64,000 nucleotides of DNA from Brachynemurus nebulosus (GCA_035578155.1 JAPWDM010000017.1:2814001-2878000); one strand, 5' to 3'. Shown: positions 12,294 through 25,262, counted from the first letter of the stretch. Program-made: numbers and translations. Notes: a model not told the origin generated them from the sequence alone.

Positions 12294-14201
12294 AACGCCG
12301 TGAGCAGCGGAGCCCCATCACGGAAGTCGAATTTTTTCTTTTACCTTCGGTATTGAATGTCTACAAGCGAAATGTAATTGAAAGTCCACAAGCGATTTGC
12401 CATTTTGATGGTTTTAAAACTGATGATGAGTGTCCGGTTGATCGGGGCTTTAAAAAAAGTTTTTAAGTTTTTAAGGACTGAATCTCAGTACCAAAATTTC
12501 AATTTTATTCCGATAGCAGTTAGCAGGAAAAAAGCCAACAAAATTCGTACGAAAGCATTCCTACCCATGCTTATCCGCCAATTGCCTTTGGGTTTTATTT
12601 TTAAATATTGAAAAAGGACCTTAAAGAGTAAACTGGAAGGCCTTTATGAAGGTATTTTTTCTTTCCAAAAAAATCCAAAATTTCTATTTTATAAATAAAA
12701 AACGCCGTGAGCAGCGGGGCCCCATCACGGTAGTCGAATTTTCCCCTTCATCTTCGGTATTGAATGTCTACAAGCGAAATGTGATTGAAAGTCTACAACC
12801 GAATTGTCATTTTGTTGGTTTCAAAACTGGTGATGAGTGTTCGGCTGATCCAGGCTTTAAAAAAAGGTTTTAAGTATTTAAGGGCTGTATCTCAGTAAAT
12901 TTCAATTTTGTGCCGAAAACAGGTAGCAGAAAAAAAGCCAACACAATTCGTACGAGGAGATTCCTGCCCATGTTTATCCGCTAATTGCCTTTATGTTTTA
13001 GTTTTAAATATTAAAAAAAGGACCTTAAATAGTAAATTGGAAGGCCTTTATAAAGATATTTTTTCTTTCCAAAAAAATCCAAAATTTCTATTTTATAAAT
13101 ACTAAAAATTCAAAATTCCTAATTTATAAATAAACAGTGACTTTAATAACATTTTTAAATTACTTAATATGTACGTATTTCATTTGTCATAAAAGTAAGT
13201 TCACTTTTTTTTAAATTTTTTAAAATTACTATTCGCCTACTTGTATTTAGAATAAACATAATGCTTTTAAAACACATTTAACAATAGCATTCAATTCCGA
13301 TGTAAAAATGGGAGAAGTGGGGGGAAAAGTGATGTGGACTCCCTACAAGGTACTAGCTGGATACTAACTGAATACACGTACAAAATTTCAGCCCTCTAGG
13401 TTTCCTTATGGAGTCTCTAGACGTGTTAGAAAACAAGCAAAAAAATTAAGGAAATATTGGCGTAAAAATCGTGGGGGTAAGGGTTAAAAGTTGAAACCTC
13501 CAAAAAACAGTGTCTGGCTATTAGCTTAACCTGTACACCAAATTTCAGCCCTCTAGGTTTATTTGGGGAGATTTTGACCCGAACGAAACTGTTAAAAAAC
13601 AAGAAAAATCATGTTCTTTTGGGTATAAAAATGGTGGGGGTAGGGGTTACAAGTCGAGACCCCCAAAAGGCACCCCCTTGATACTAACTCAATCCGAATA
13701 CAAAATTTCAGCCCTCTAGGTTTATTCGGGTGACCTGTGCGAGTGGTACAAACTTCGAAAACGTCGAAAATGCATGAAATTGTAGCTTAAAAATGAGGGG
13801 GGTGGGGGTAAAATATTAAAACCTCCAAAAAGCACAACCTAGGTACCAACTTTATCAACACACCAAATTTCAACCCTCTACGTTAATTCTGGGGGGCTGG
13901 GGGCCTGTTAGATCCAGCGAAAATCGTTTTTCCCCCCTCTACTCCCACCATATCATCCTAGGAAGCTGAATTTTGGATATGTTGTAGATAATTGACCGAA
14001 ACATTATTTAAAACCGGTTTGGAAAAGTTTTATTGCTTTTCCGCCCCCCACCACCCCCTTAAAGGTCGGGTCCGAAAAAAAATTTGCCCAAAATTTGACC
14101 CCACTTTGATAGTATTGTTGTGCATCGGAATAAGCCCCACTTACCAAATTTCATCTCTTAACTTCCATAGGGGGGCCCTACACATATTAAAAGGTTGCGG
14201 G

Positions 14202-14292
<91 letters not shown>

Positions 14293-15485
14293 CATCTTTT
14301 TTTTTTACATAATCGTGTTCTACGGGTCCGAAAACGGATAGCGCCCCTGGTCTCGCCTCTCGCAGCTCTTATCGTATAGACTGTATAAGTCTAATTTTTC
14401 GGAGAAAATTCGACTAATAAAAATCCAAAATTCCTAATTTATAAATAAACAGTGACTTTAATAACATTTTTAAATTACTTAATATGTATATATTTCATTT
14501 GTTATAAAAGTAAGTTCACTTTTTTTAAAATTTTTTAAAATTACTATTTGCCTACTTTGTATTAGAATACAAATAATGCATTTAAAACACATTTAACAAT
14601 ACCATCGAATTGCGATGTAAAAATGGGAGAAGTGGGGGGAAAAGTAATGTGGAATCCCTAAAAGGCACTAGCTGGATACTAACTCAATACACGTATAAAA
14701 TTTCAGCCCTCCAGGTTTTCTTAGAGAGTCTCTAGACGTGTTAGAAAAAAAGCACAAAAATCAGGGAAATATTGGCGTAAAAATCGTAGGGGTTAAAAGT
14801 TGAAACCTCCAGAAAATAGTGTCTGACTATTAGCTTAACCTGTACACAAAATTTCAGCCCTCTAGATTTATTTGGTGTGATTTTGACCCGAACGAAACTG
14901 TTAAAAAACAAGAAAAATCATGTTCATTTGGTATAAAAATGGCGGGGGGGGTAAGGGTTAAAAAGTTGAGACCATCAAAAGGCACCCCCTTGATACCAAC
15001 TCAATCCGAATACAAAATTTCAGCCCCCTAGGTTTATTTGGGTGACCTGTGCGAGTGGTACAAACTTCGAAAACGTCGAAGATACATGAAATTGTAGCTT
15101 AAAAATGAGGGGGGTCGGGGTAAAATATTAAAACCTCCAAAAGGCACAACCTAGGTATGAACTTTATCAGCACACCAAATTTCAACCTTCTACGTTAATT
15201 CTAGGGGGCTGGGGGCGTGTTAGATCCAGCGAAAATCGTTTTTCCCCCTCTACTTCCCCCAAATCATCCTAGGAAGCTGAATTTTGGATATGTTGTAGAT
15301 AATTAACCGAAACATTATTTCCAACCGGTTTAGGAAAGTTTTATTACTTGCCCGCCCCCCACCACAATTTGTCCAAAATTTGACCCCACTTTGATAGTAT
15401 GAGGTGCCTCGAAAATGAGCCCCATTTACCAAATTTGAGCTCTTAACTTCCATAGGGGGGCCCTACACATATTAAAAGGTAGCGG

Positions 15486-15581
<96 letters not shown>

Positions 15582-15706
15582 CATTTTTTTTCTACATATT
15601 CGTGTTCTACGGGTCCGAAGACGGATAGTGCCCCTACTCTCGCCTCTCGCCGTTCTCGTCGTATAGACTGTATAAGTCTAATTTTTGCAAGGAAAAATTC
15701 GACTAA
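12294..15706 (-). mobile_element. Family A compound copy (HINE/Helentron-like), duplicated parts
   Basis: The stem-loop end occurs twice in tandem (12294 and 12701): AACGCCGTGAGCAGCGG, in which CCGTGA (12705-12710) pairs with TCACGG (12725-12730), followed directly by TAGTCGAATTTTCCCC. The body is also present twice (about 13110-14416 and 14423-15706), each copy ending in (TA)n (14204-14288; 15488-15578), a GCGAGAGGCGAGA-type segment in reverse, and AATTCGACTAA. The ends therefore carry an inverted TAGTCGAATTTTC. The body contains five spaced AAATTTCAGCCCTCTAGG-like repeats about 140-170 bp apart. Subterminal inverted repeats, one hairpin beside a poly(A/T) end, an inner microsatellite and tandem partial copies are the known layout of Helentron-associated non-autonomous elements. 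No Rep/helicase coding is present. The element's 5'-to-3' sense is the minus strand by that model. Confidence 0.7.
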
Positions 15707-16973
15707 TAACATACTAAAATTTCAAGTGCATATCTCAAATACTTTTTGAGTTATAGCCTCAAGAAGAGCTATTTATGATTTTCATTGTTAACTTTGAGGT
15801 ATTCAGAAATGTATGAAGGTTGATAGTTCGGGAGTTTCTGAACGTGGCTGCCAGTCACATGTTGTAGAGCAGCTAGACCCTGGCATATTTAAACGACTCA
15901 TCTAATTTTACTATAACTGTTATAGTGAGTACATCGTAAATAATTTTAGTAAAAATTCTCAGTGATTAAAACTAAAAGGTAAGGTAAAGAAAAACTACAT
16001 GTTTCAAATTTGCTGCAGTTATAACTCGAAGACAAATTATCCGATCGATTTGATTCTTATTGCAGTCTCATTTATATATATTTCTTCGTGCCATGTACCT
16101 CCAGTTTTCCGATCGAATAAAAAATGTAATTTTTGCAGGCCAAAAATCATCAAATTTTCGCGCAAAATTTGAAACTTTTTTTTTAGAAAACTCCGCCATT
16201 TTGTTAAATTTCAACTTTTTTTTCTGATTGAGGTTCACGGCACGGGCAATATCTTCTAGTATAATAGACTTTTTGTCTTTTTGATGTCGGGTGCTGTGAA
16301 GGTCGCTATCACTGCAGCAGTAGGGAGACTTTTTTGGAGCCTTGAAATCGCGAATAACTCACTGAATTTTTAATTTTTTTTTTCAAAAATTTTATCATGA
16401 ATTTATTAGATATCAACGAATATATCCAAAAATATTAAAACATTCCATACAGTAGTTTTCTTTGAAAAATTCCCAAAAATCACCTTTTTTTCAAGCGGTC
16501 ACACTAATGGTCCCCCTTAACATGCAAATCGTATGTATACATCCGAACGGGGCACCCGGTACATTAATAGGAAATTTTTTGCTTATTTTCACTTGAAAAA
16601 TCTATATATCCAATAATCACGCTTGACTCCTATCATTTTGTACCTCATGCATTCCTGTCACATTATAACCATTCCCATGAGAAGTCCGTAATATCCATCA
16701 CAATTTATATATATTATAGGTACCTATTCTGTAGAGCATGGTGCACTGGTACATATACCGTACAAATTTTAAGAAAATCTAAGTAGGTGCTTTTTTGCTA
16801 CGAATGTCAAAATTTGGTCATGTTTGGATACCTAACCATAAAGACGGAAATAATTCTTATACACATACCTTCCCTATAATGTTCCCTAAGTACGTACTAA
16901 ATTTGATTAAATTACCTTTAATAACTTCGGAGATATTCAACTTCTTTTAAGAAAGTGTCGAAAATTGGGAAAA
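15707..16973. other. Intergenic with unidentified repeat-like text
   Basis: No gene is seen. The segment 15990-16510 has the phrase-like mixed composition typical of insect repeats (ATAACTCGAAGACAAATTATCCGATCGATT-type text), but its ends were not found. Two neighbouring stretches speak of insertion activity: the family A end just before and the long TIR just after. Confidence 0.35.
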
Positions 16974-19769
16974 AGGGTATAGCCGGGTAAGATAGGGAAA
17001 ACGGCCCTTGACGCAAAATTGATTGTTTTTATAGCAAATAATACTTCTTGGCCCCAGATACATTCCTACCAAATTTCAACCCTCTGAAGCTAATAGTTTA
17101 TGAATACACAACCAGACAAAAATTTAAAAAAAAAATTTTCTTTGACGAAATTACTGAGCCGATTTATTTGAGTTTAATATATATTGTGTACCCACCGTAG
17201 GCAAAGTAATAAAAAAAAAATTAACGTTATATCCCTTTATTATACTAATTTTTTAAAATTTTTAATTTTAAGTAAATTTTTTTTTGGCACTTCCGCGTTA
17301 GCGACACCCACCATTTTTTGTTCAATAATATGTCTCTTAGTACTCTATAACATATATTTTTGCGGAAAAATTTTAGTTGGTAGAACATAGTAATATTTCA
17401 ATACAAATGCATGCTATGTTCGGTACTACATATATTACTTATGTATAAAAAGGACTATAAAGTAAAATATCTACCCTATTTCTAAAATTATATAATTACA
17501 TACGTTCATAACTACGATAAACTAGTTTAAATTTACAAAAGTCCAACATTATCTGCCGTTTTTCTTTCTTATTAATAAAACAAAATAGTTATTGATTTCT
17601 CTTTTGTTAGAGTTTTTCCCTTTGTAAGGCGTCAAGTGAAACTTTATTTATTAGCTCATACACCACGTTTTACGACGTCAACAATTTCATACAAAATTTA
17701 TTAGCTGTCAAAATAGTATACCAGTTGCTCATTTCGTTATAATTCTCCATGACCCGTCATCGTGTTAACATAAGAAGACAAACAGCCGATAAAGCTAGAC
17801 GTTTCTCTAAGCTTGTTTGTCGTAGTTATGAACGTATGTAATTTTATTACAGAAAAAATCCACTTTCTGCACCCCCTTAAGAAGTGCAACAAAAACATCA
17901 AGTGAGAGGGGCGAGCTACATATCGCGCACACATGTACACTGCTTTCTTCAAGTTAGTTATATGTACCTACATGTAATTTACCTACATATTTTTATAACT
18001 ACAACAGGTTTTAGTTGGACTGTTGTTATTACTATACATTGTTGAAATTTTTTGTTCCAATTTATTAAGATAATGTTTATTATTATTAAAACAATATAAC
18101 ATTTGAGACGTATTATTGTTATTATTATTATCTTTATTGAAATAAAGTTTCTAAAACTTATAATTTTTGTTGAGTTAGATGTAATTTTAATTAGTAAGTA
18201 TGCTGAGATAATTTTATTGAATTCATTCAAATACTTACATTTATGGTAAAATTAACACTGAAAATTATTTTTTGCACGATCGTGTATTTTCATGCATTTA
18301 CCGAGGCTGTTGACAATGCTGGTAAGTTACATTTCCCGAACGTTTGTTTATATCCATGGAAACCAAAAAATAACAGTGCGGTAAGTGAAATAGATGCGTG
18401 GTAAGTAAATAGGAGTGTGGTAAGTTAAATTAGCTCAAAAATGATTGTATTTATTTATTTATATTGAAATTAAAAGTACAATTTGAACAATTAGGAAAAT
18501 AAATCCATTAATAATATGAAAATTTTCACTAGTTTGCACAATATTATTATTATTGTTTGCATCAGTCTTCTTATTTTATTGACATTTCAAAAGGTCGTTC
18601 AATCATTAAGATTTTCTGTGGCTTTCATAATCTTCCTTTCATTTTACGAGAATAAATTTGCAGTCAAAAATAAAATGCTTCATCAATTTTATTATTCTCA
18701 CTAATAATATAGTTTAACAAACTATTTTCCTCAATTTTTTTTAATAGAAAATTCAAAAAAAATATTCACGCCAGTGAAATATTGACACTTAATTTTTTAT
18801 TTACAAATAGTTGTCAATTGTCACTACAAAGATTCATATTAGTTGTTATGAATATTTATAATATTTATTCATGGCATTCTATGTCATAACATAGAAATAT
18901 AAATTTCATCTATATTATCTGAATTTAATTTTTTATTTAACACATTTTTAATCTTTAATTATTTTAAATCGATCGTGCAAAAAATATTATACAATACACG
19001 ATGCGTTAAGTGCATTTACTGATCTCGAAAATTGCAAAAACTCGACCCTGCGGGTCTCGTTTTCGCAACATTTTCTCGATCAGTAAAAGCAACTTACCGA
19101 ACTTATATTGTAAAATACTATTTTAACATGTTAAAACCTATTTTTTATAACAAGTCAAAATATATATATTTTTTAGACCGTCACAGGAACTCCAAGAACT
19201 GCAACTCAGGGGGGAAGAAAACATTTTATTGCACTCCTTAGAGTTCTACTGTGTTTTCGAAATAAGGCAGATGCTTTACTTTATGGTCCTTTTTATATAT
19301 AAGTAATATATGCAGTAGCGAACATGGCATGCATTTGTATTGAAATATTACTATGTTCTACCAACTAAAATTTTTCCATAAAAATATATGTTATAGAGTA
19401 CTAAGAGACATATTATTGAACAAAAAATGGTGGGTGTCGCTAACGCGTAAGTGCCAAAAAAAAATTTACTTAAAATTAAAAATTTAAAAAAAATTAGTAT
19501 AACAAAGGGATATAACGTTAATTTTTTTTTTATTACTTTACCTAAGGTGGGTACACAATATATATTAAACTCAAATAAATCGGCTCAGTAATTTCATCCA
19601 AAAAATTTTTTTTTGAAAATTTTTTTCTGGTTTTGTATTCATAAACTATTAGCCTCGGAGGGTTGAAATTTGGCAGGAATGTATCTGGGGCCAAGAAGTA
19701 TTATTTCCTATAAAAACAATCAATTTTGCGTCAAGGGCCGTTTTCCCTATCTTACCCGGCTATGCCCTT
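16974..19769. mobile_element. 2.8 kb DNA element with ~500-bp terminal inverted repeats
   Basis: The segment 16974-17470 is matched in reverse complement by about 19262-19769. Shared outer words include AGCCGGGTAAGATAGGGAAA, GACGCAAAATTGATTG and TTGGCCCCAGATACATTCCT; inner words include CACCCACCATTTTTTG and TAGTACTCTATAACATATAT. Differences are scattered single bases. The 1.8 kb interior has no transposase, but its left part (17630-17730) repeats 6410-6515 in reverse, so it is itself composite. No target duplication was readable. It is inferred to be a non-autonomous long-TIR element. Confidence 0.75.
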
Positions 19770-21002
19770 CAGGCAAACTTTATTACACCATAACTTCCAT
19801 ATTTATTAAAATTGAGGAAAAAAATATGACAATTCAAAATTATTGGTATAGTAGAACATTACTATTACAGAATATCATGAAAGTCGGTGACATCAAGATT
19901 TCGGAGTGTGGTAATCGTACGTGAAGTAAGCCATAGTTTACCTGTGACGCTGTAACAGAACTTGATAGTACGGTAGGTAAGAAGTCCAAGCGCACTTGTC
20001 GCAGCGCCACTCACAATCACTGCGAACTTATTATTGTTGACACCGCGCTTGTTCGCGCGTATTTAGTTAGTTAGCGCTTGTTAGCGCGATGGCGGTTTCT
20101 CAAAAATACCAGTTTTTCGGTTATTTTGGTTTATTTTATGCTCGGTTTAACCTGACGGTAATGACCGCTCAAAATAACCGGTTTTCGGTTTTTTTTCTAG
20201 GAAAAACAACACTTATAGGCAAAAATTTTATTATTACCTATATTTATTTTTAAACGAATTTAATACCGTCAATACCAACGAAAACTAAAAATTACGCAAT
20301 TTAGCAACAAGAATAACTATCAACCAACAAAAATGCGAAAGCGAAGCTTTTAGGCAACAAAGAACTGTAAGAAACACAAATTTAATCAGAAAAAATATAG
20401 AACTCGTTGCCAGTGTGATATGGTAGACAATTTAATAAATAAATTCGTATATTATTATGTAATTACTAAATATTCAATAGCGATAAACGAAAATTTTGTT
20501 CATTCTACAGCATTTTCCTAAATTTCTCATGATCTAGAAATTTTCAAAAATTCTAGTAAATTGCTAATTAATGAGCCATTTTGAAAGTTGAGTGAAATTT
20601 TGATAATAATAATTAGTAAATTTGCTTGTTGCTTTCTTCTTTGATTTATTTACTTGAATCTTGGTATTGGTCTGTCAGGTTGGACTGAGACAATCGATTT
20701 TATTATTGGACATTGAAGCAAATAAAAATAAATGTTGAAATAAAACATGATTTTCCATACCACAATAACCATACTATAATAACCATAATTACCTAAATTA
20801 TCATTATTTTCCATACCATAATAACCATAATTAACTAAATGTATTAGACTTTTAAAGAAATTTATTAATTAACTTTGTTTTTTTTTTAATATCAAACAAA
20901 AAACCGGCCACTGAATAATGACTTAAATTTTTAAATTAATTTTTTTTTAAGTAATTTGCCCGGTTTTATCTCCGGTTATTGATTTAAAAAAAAAAAAAAA
21001 AA
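19770..21002. other. Intergenic; possible hAT-like fragment near 20100
   Basis: No gene is visible. Near 20095-20190 the text TCAAAAATACCAG, TTTTCGGTTATTTTGG and ACCGGTTTTCGG, together with CCGGTTTTATCTCCGGTTAT near 20960, resembles the CCGGTTTTCGGTT-rich ends seen in some hAT elements, but the ends could not be paired. A GC-richer stretch with GCGCGTAT, TTAGCGCTTGTTAGCGCG lies at 20040-20090. Confidence 0.3.
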
Positions 21003-21190
21003 AACGCCGTGAGCAGCGGAGCCCCATCACGGAAGTCGAATTTTTCCTTTCATCTTCGGTATTGAGTGTCTACAAGCGAAATGTAATTGAAAGTCCACAA
21101 GCGATTTGTCATTTTGGTGGTTTCAAAACTGATGATGAGTGTCCGGTTGATCGGGGCTTTAAAAAAAGGTTTTAAGTTTTTAAGGGCTGA
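21003..21190 (-). mobile_element. Family A stem-loop end fragment
   Basis: After a run of about 20 A, the conserved AACGCCGTGAGCAGCGG hairpin end and about 180 bp of adjacent family A sequence are present, then similarity stops. The body, (TA)n and opposite end are missing. This is a truncated copy. Confidence 0.75.
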
Positions 21191-21555
21191 ATCTCACAAG
21201 AGGAGTATCAAACATGGGAATCACGGATTTGGGAGAAATTAATATATGTTGTGGAATATATTTCTCTGAGTATTCTCTGGGAAAAAAGTTTGAAGGAAAT
21301 ATTTCAGGGCGCTTATTTTTCAACGCTGCCCCGGGCGCCACTTCGGCTAGGTCCGGCTCTGAGTGCACAAGTGCACTAGTTAGAGTAATTATCAATCTTT
21401 TATTGTAAACTAACACTAAAATAAAATTATGTTTAAACAATTGGTAATATCACTAATATCTAAGCATAATCATCTCCAATACATTCATTTTTATGTTTTA
21501 AAATTAGTTACTAATATTTTTATGTTTTAAAATGAGTTACTATTAATTCTAAGAT
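21191..21555. other. Spacer, unrecognised
   Basis: Opposed short frames (21180-21440 minus, 21214-21408 plus) cross a GC-richer patch (CTGCCCCGGGCGCCACTTCG, about 21325-21345). No domain was recognised; this may be another small repeat. Confidence 0.3.
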
Positions 21556-22076
21556 TACACTGTTAAAAAATATGTATTATTACAATAAAAAATATGGTAA
21601 TTTTTTACAATATGTGTCTTGAAAATTACAACGTGTTAGTAAATTTAATAATTTAGTTGTAAAATATGAAATTTTGTGTAAAAATAAATTTTTATTGTAA
21701 TTTTAATTACTTTGATACTAAAATTACATATAAAAGTGGTATTTGACATGCTAAAATAGTAAAATTACATTTCGAAACGAAAATTTACTGTATTTGTATG
21801 TAAATTACTGGTCTTTTGGATGTAAATTTCCGGAATTACGTGATTGATTCTGCGCAGTTGACGGCGTCAGTTGAGTTAACAATGTAATATTACATGTCGT
21901 ACGTAATTAATTTACATTGAGTGGTGTAAAATTACATCCAAAATGTAAGGAAAAACATTCTACAATGTAATATTACATAGAAAAATGTTCTAAAAATTTC
22001 GAAATGTAATTTTACAATATTTAATGTTGGCAATTAAATGCCAACATTAAATGTTGTAAAATTTTTTAACAGTGTA
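21556..22076. mobile_element. MITE with TACACTGTTAAAAAAT ends, 521 bp
   Basis: The left end TACACTGTTAAAAAAT (21556) is perfectly complemented at the right end (ATTTTTTAACAGTGTA, finishing at 22076). The interior is saturated with TGTAAAATTACA/TGTAATATTACA-type words in both orientations. Just inside the right end is a strong hairpin (about 22012-22058) whose stem pairs TTAATGTTGGCA with TGCCAACATTAA around ATTAAA. There is no coding. The superfamily is uncertain; a TA is included in the inverted ends. Confidence 0.75.
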
Positions 22077-22288
22077 CTTTAAACATAATTATAATTAAAT
22101 GTGTAAATGTTTTCAAAAACAAATTTTCATTATCATTTTTTGAGTCATAAATAGGGTACATGTATGTATATAGTATACATTTACACGGTAATGGAATTTA
22201 AATTCCATCAAATTGCTGCTTTTATGAATTTTCAAGAAAGAAAAGCAAATGAAATAATATAGAATTTAGTACGATGCAATTAGACCCA

Positions 22289-23220
22289 AACCTCAACATC
22301 CAAAGTAACAGTTTCATTCCAACTGCAAATTGTTCTATACAGTCTACATATTATTTGGTACAAAGTTACACCATTTTGAGCATCGGGTTTGGGAGGGAGA
22401 AGGGTGAAAGTAGGCAAATTAACGATTTTCGTCAGTTTTTTAAATTAAATTGCGAACAAAAATAGTCCTGTGCATAACCTTGCTGAAATGTAGCAATTTT
22501 TAGTATTTTTAGAGTTTTTGAAAAAAAGTATGACACATTATCACTAAGGAAACTAATATTTTTTTATACAGGATTGCGTTTTGTAAAAGGAAATTGCGAT
22601 TAGTCCTCTTCAAACATAGCACGCTCCTCTTCTAAAACTTCGTCTATGATGTTCGTATCCCTGTTATCACATCCTAGGCCTGAACAATTACCGCATATAC
22701 TTGAGCAGTTTAGACCACTCTTTCTGCATTCGCAGTTACGGACGCATTCGTCTTTGCAGCGCATACTGTGAGGGAAAGTAATTCCTCAGAAGCTGCAGGA
22801 GGTGCTGTTGTAATTGGTCTCAGGTGTCAATCTTCTTCCACCCCCACTCGAGCGGATTCTTCTTCTTATTCAGCCACTGCTGCACCTGGTGATAGGTGCA
22901 GCAATGGCTAAAAATACTAAAAATTGCTACTTTTACACCCTCCGTAATTCTGGAACTGTTCACTTTAGCAAGATTATGCGCAGGAACATTTTTGTTCGCA
23001 ATTTAATGTAGATTACTTTTGTATATGACACTTTTTACGCTAAACCCCATAATTTCCGAAATATTTAAAGGAAACTGATGAAATCCATTAATTTGCTTAC
23101 TTCTACCCCCCTCCCCCCAAACCCGACGTTCAAAATGGTGTAACTTTTTGCCAAACAATATGTGAATTGTATAGAACAATTTTGAGTTGGAGTGAAACTG
23201 TTACTTTGGATGTTGAGGTT
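22289..23220. mobile_element. Fold-back element carrying a gene fragment, 932 bp
   Basis: The left segment from AACCTCAACATCCAAAGTAA (22289) is matched in reverse by the right segment ending at 23220. Shared inner words include AAAGTTACACCATTTTGA, GGTTTGGG with its GGGGGAGG/GAGGGAG neighbourhood, AATTGCGAACAAAAAT and GCAATTTTTAGTATTTTT. The arms are about 250 bp each with indels. The centre (about 22600-22880) is more GC-rich and holds a cysteine-rich coding fragment on the minus strand. This is inferred to be a TIR element that captured or retains part of a gene. Confidence 0.7.
22600..22880 (-). pseudogene. Cysteine-rich (CXC-like) protein fragment
   Basis: Reading the minus strand from 22764 to the stop at 22600 gives CKDEC, CECRKSGLNCSSICGNC and GLGCDN, then an acidic tail ending in EED. 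The spacing resembles short cysteine-rich zinc-binding tails of the CXC (tesmin/TSO1-like) kind. Upstream on the same strand, in shifted frames, lie QQWLNKKKNPLEWGW (about 22830-22878) and PITTAPPAASEELL (about 22770-22810), so the ancestral frame is broken at least twice. From memory, this order (QWL..P..WGW, Pro-rich linker, Cys-rich end) resembles uncharacterised arthropod proteins that are often transposon-associated; I could not check this. The only Met start lies just after an acceptor-like TTTCCCTCACAG. Confidence 0.5.
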
Positions 23221-25262
23221 GACAAACACATTTACTCTAACAGTGAATGGTAAAATCTAACATAAAATATTTTCAAATAAATAAAATCCAAAATGAAATT
23301 CGCAAGTAATTCATATTAACTAGGTAGGTAGGTATGTAGTTGAATAACATGTGTTTATTTGATCCCGCTCATAAGACACGACAAACGATCAAACGAAACT
23401 TATTATTATTACATTTCTGTAGGTATATAGGTATGTACAAAGGGAAATTTAAATTTTCTCTTATTATACCAATTTCTTATTTATTTGTTATCAGCATATT
23501 CAATTTCAATGAAGTCGTTCGAATTACTTATATATACCGCGAGCATCAAACAAATGATACACATACAGCAATGCTCATAAGTAGGCATAGGTATATTCGT
23601 TTATTAAGTATAGACATAAATTATCGAAGTAAAAAAAAATGTCGGGATTTAATTGAGTTTGACCCAAATATATTCAGTATGAATAAAGGATCTGTAAATA
23701 TTTGGACGGGGATTGATAAATCCCTAAAATCCCTAGGCGGGGTGAAATCCCTTAAGATTTTCAAATCATATTGAAGGTTGTGACTATATTATCGTACACT
23801 CATAAATATTAGTGTAGAAGTTGTATCTTCCTACTAAAAAACGCGATCTCCATGGTTCCAAGATTGTATGTGTAATAGGTATACTCTGTGAATGTATAAG
23901 CTCTATAAACTAAATCCATGATATTTGTGTATGAGACAGATATATTTTATTTTAAATATACAACGGTTACTGACGCCATTTATTGTCCAATCAGCAATAG
24001 ATTTATAAATTTGTTAAAGCGTACTTTTGAGACGCTGTTGACTGCTCATGCGTATTAGTAAGGCACGCTATCAATTAGCCAATGATAATAACTTAATGTG
24101 ACAACATAATATTATTAACCAATCATAGTCAATTTTAGAAAAGTCCTTTTAGTAAAATTACTCACGCAAAAATGTAGTCGTGAAAATAAAATTAAAAATT
24201 AAATAAATTAAATATGAATTTAAAATAAAATATATCTAAAAATGAAAAGAAATATTTAAAAGTTATAATAAAGGGAAATAAGAAAGTATTTTATATGTTA
24301 AGTGCCGATGCACACATCCGTTTTTTTAACGTGCGGCGCCGCGGCGTGCACACAACTGCGGTCAAAAGTACATTGAGTTAAATTGTGTGATGCACACATC
24401 CTTGCGGTCCCGTGCGGCACCGCTGCCTGCACGCAACGTGCATTTTGTGTGGCAGTTCTCTACAGCACCGCAGCGGCAACGCACCGGCAAATTGCCGAAA
24501 CTGCGTTGTTGTAGTAGAGTGTTTTCAACTACAAGTCAATGCACACATACGTTTTTTCAGGCAGAAAATATAAAACTGTTGAAAAGAGGACTTTGAACTG
24601 TTGCTTATTTTGATTGATGGAATGCTGAATGTTACATGGCTATGGCTAATATTTCCTGGAGGTATAAAAATATATGGTCCATTTCGCTTAAATTTAACCA
24701 TTGTTCATCACTTATTTATTTAAATAATTTCCGTTTCCTTGGCTTTATCTTTTTCATTATTGCACTTACGTAAATTTTAAAATTGCAATTTGTTTTTGGA
24801 AAAGAATAGAAGATTGATTTGTTTTCAATATGAAAATTATTTAATTTTTTAACTTTAACTGATGATCAATTGTATTTGAAATAGGGTATATATTTGGAAT
24901 TAATTTTCTCCCAATTACTTACACAAAACTCGTCAAATGGTTGAATGCTTATACAGAAATTATTAAAAAGTTGTCATTTTGTATCTGAAAATTTTTGATA
25001 TTTTGTAAATTCCATTCAAAATTTTTATTTTAAATTTTTCTGTGTCATTTGTAAAAATTACTGTACAATAAATTCTAAAGAATCATAACAAACAGCAACT
25101 GATTTGTTTATCAACAATGTACTAATATCAGTTTTAACTTACCAATTTTATGAATTTTACGGTGTAACACAGAGTTTTAATTATATAAGTGTAAAAAATT
25201 ATTTATAAAATCTGAAAAAATAAATCATCTTTCGATTGTTTGGAATTGTATTTTAGACATTT
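23221..25262. other. Intergenic; unassigned 144-codon frame and a GC-rich repeated patch
   Basis: A 144-codon plus-strand frame at 23340-23774 has no recognisable domain and insect-like but AT-driven composition; I do not call it a gene. At 24300-24560 a patch rich in CG and GC (GTGCGGCGCCGCGG) contains GATGCACACATCC twice and ATGCACACATACG once, in the same orientation about 80-150 bp apart, suggesting a small repeat. The rest (23775-24295 and 24600-25262) is AT-rich and featureless. Confidence 0.4.

Noticed and set aside
12294..12740. The GAGCAGCGGGGCCCC...TAGTCGAAT region considered as a tRNA-derived (SINE-like) promoter
   Set aside because: No B-box with proper GGTTCGAANNC spacing and no tRNA-like arms were seen. 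The conserved CCGTGA/TCACGG stem fits a transposon end hairpin better.
14204..14288. Long open frames across (TA)n tracts here and at 15488, 25390, 28015, 30957, 34557, 40433, 44232, 45686 and 48470 (IYIYIY... translations)
   Set aside because: They are translations of TA microsatellites on either strand, with no non-repetitive domain.
23340..23774. 144-codon frame considered as a gene
   Set aside because: No recognisable domain, no splice context and no repeat or conserved partner. In AT-rich DNA one such frame in 64 kb is possible by chance.
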